Positions 22,044 to 22,668 of a DNA stretch of 22,668 nt are shown here, one piece after another; the stretch's first letter is position 1; every line of letters begins with the position of its first letter. The notes under the pieces are model-generated. The model saw nothing but the letters and a program-made list of their open reading frames with translations, had not been told where the DNA came from and made no database searches. Origin of the DNA: JAHECQ01 sp047638695 (GTDB lineage: Bacteria > Actinomycetota > Acidimicrobiia > Acidimicrobiales > SZUA-35); the NCBI GenBank assembly GCA_047638695.1, contig JBLINY010000073.1, positions 1 through 22,668 of the forward strand, read 5' to 3'. Both the position numbers and the translations under genes were made by a program.

Positions 22044-22668
22044 GTGTATCCACCCCGCATCTACGGGATCGAAACCGAGTATGGGGTTACCTGCACACTT
22101 CGCGGCCAGCGGCGCCTCAGCCCCGACGAGGTTGCTCGCTACCTGTTCCGTCGTGTGGTTTCGTGGGGTCGGTCATCCAACGTTTTCTTGGTGAACGGCG
22201 CCCGGCTGTATCTCGACGTCGGTTCGCATCCGGAGTATGCAACTGCGGAGTGCGACAACATTGGCGAAGTTGTTGTCCATGACAAGGCGGGTGAGCGCAT
22301 TCTCGAACAACTGCTCGACTCGGCCGAGGAGCGACTGCGGGACGAAGGAATCCGTGGCACGATCCACCTGTTCAAGAACAACACTGACTCGGCCGGCAAC
22401 AGTTATGGCTGCCACGAGAACTACCTCACCCGGCGCAACGACGACCTTTCGCATTACTCCGAGGTACTCATCCCATTCCTGGTCAGCCGCCAGATTTACG
22501 CTGGCGCTGGCAAGGTGCTGCAGACAGCCCGGGGTGCGATGTTCGCGGTCAGTCAGCGGGCCGAACACATTTGGGAAGGCGTGTCGTCGGCCACCACGCG
22601 AAGTCGGCCGATTATCAATACTCGCGATGAGCCGCACGCAGATGCCGAGCACTTTCGTCGACTGCACG
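22044..22668 (+). CDS. pafA: Pup-protein ligase PafA, 5' part
   Basis: The frame is open to the window end (about 208 residues seen), so the C-terminal half is missing. PafA uses ATP to join the C-terminal Glu of Pup to a lysine of the target protein. The N-terminal IYGIETEYGVTC (Glu10, Glu12) binds metal/nucleotide, and LYLDVGSHPEYATAECD carries the key Asp58. FKNNTDSAGNSYGCHENYL, VSRQIYAGAGK, SQRAEHIWEGV and INTRDEPHAD are all highly typical of PafA. It is a paralogue of Dop, with shared motifs but clear PafA-type residues. A start at the GTG at 22035 would add three residues; 22044 fits the TANNNT spacing. It lies directly after prcA. Confidence 0.96.
   Translation, partial: MYPPRIYGIETEYGVTCTLRGQRRLSPDEVARYLFRRVVSWGRSSNVFLVNGARLYLDVGSHPEYATAECDNIGEVVVHDKAGERILEQLLDSAEERLRDEGIRGTIHLFKNNTDSAGNSYGCHENYLTRRNDDLSHYSEVLIPFLVSRQIYAGAGKVLQTARGAMFAVSQRAEHIWEGVSSATTRSRPIINTRDEPHADAEHFRRLH

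Noticed and set aside
22173..22667. 164-residue minus frame at the window end
   Set aside because: It is opposite unmistakable PafA sequence.

Overview
The window looks like a chromosomal segment from a high-GC actinobacterium. The strongest indicator is a complete Pup-proteasome locus: arc/mpa, dop, pup, prcB, prcA and pafA. The gcvH - garA - ftsR - DUF151 nuclease - merR block known from mycobacteria and corynebacteria is also present. A secreted DUF4214/beta-propeller protein, many leaderless-type starts and moderate protein divergence from Mycobacterium suggest a deep-branching actinobacterium, possibly class Acidimicrobiia. That placement is inference; no rRNA is present to confirm it.

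Layout. 1-2241: the 3' part of the ribosome-assembly GTPase der, a membrane-anchored SpoIIE/PP2C phosphatase and a small zinc-ribbon membrane protein, all on the + strand. 2274-2435: a tRNA-Pro(GGG) with a candidate promoter and a strong hairpin terminator. 2461-4496 (- strand): a secreted protein with a beta-propeller-like N-terminal half and four DUF4214 units, carrying an apparent one-base frameshift near its start and 16-bp tandem repeats across its stop codon. 4563-7411: an SRAP abasic-site protein, a DUF2079 membrane protein and a CDP-alcohol phosphatidyltransferase. 7450-11619: gcvH, a GarA-like FHA protein with a zinc ribbon, FtsR-like MerR, DUF151 nuclease, an opposing small-molecule kinase-like gene, and a second MerR gene preceded by a palindromic operator candidate. 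11670-14034 (- strand): a membrane GGDEF cyclase and a histidine phosphatase, separated by a 19-bp tandem repeat. 14069-16219: oligopeptidase B. 16257-22668: the Pup-proteasome locus, interrupted by an opposing PAP2-like membrane protein and cut off inside pafA.

How the genes work together. PafA ligates Pup to protein lysines. Dop deamidates the C-terminal Gln of Pup (this Pup ends GGQ) and removes Pup from substrates. ARC unfolds pupylated substrates and feeds them to the PrcA/PrcB 20S core through its C-terminal GQYL tail. The oligopeptidase B just upstream could trim released peptides, which is inference from proximity only. The gcvH/garA/ftsR block joins one-carbon metabolism, control of 2-oxoglutarate metabolism and cell-division regulation, as in other actinobacteria.

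No stretch of more than 300 bases lacks a gene. The largest gaps are 10895-11133 (inverted repeats and an operator candidate) and 13119-13344 (19-bp tandem repeat). I found no CRISPR array, insertion sequence, phage gene or clearly undescribed multi-gene system. The most useful observations are the recurrent TANNNT-N6-9-start layout indicating leaderless transcripts, the frameshifted secreted gene, the start-site puzzle of arc, and the PAP2-like gene with an altered active site inside the proteasome locus.
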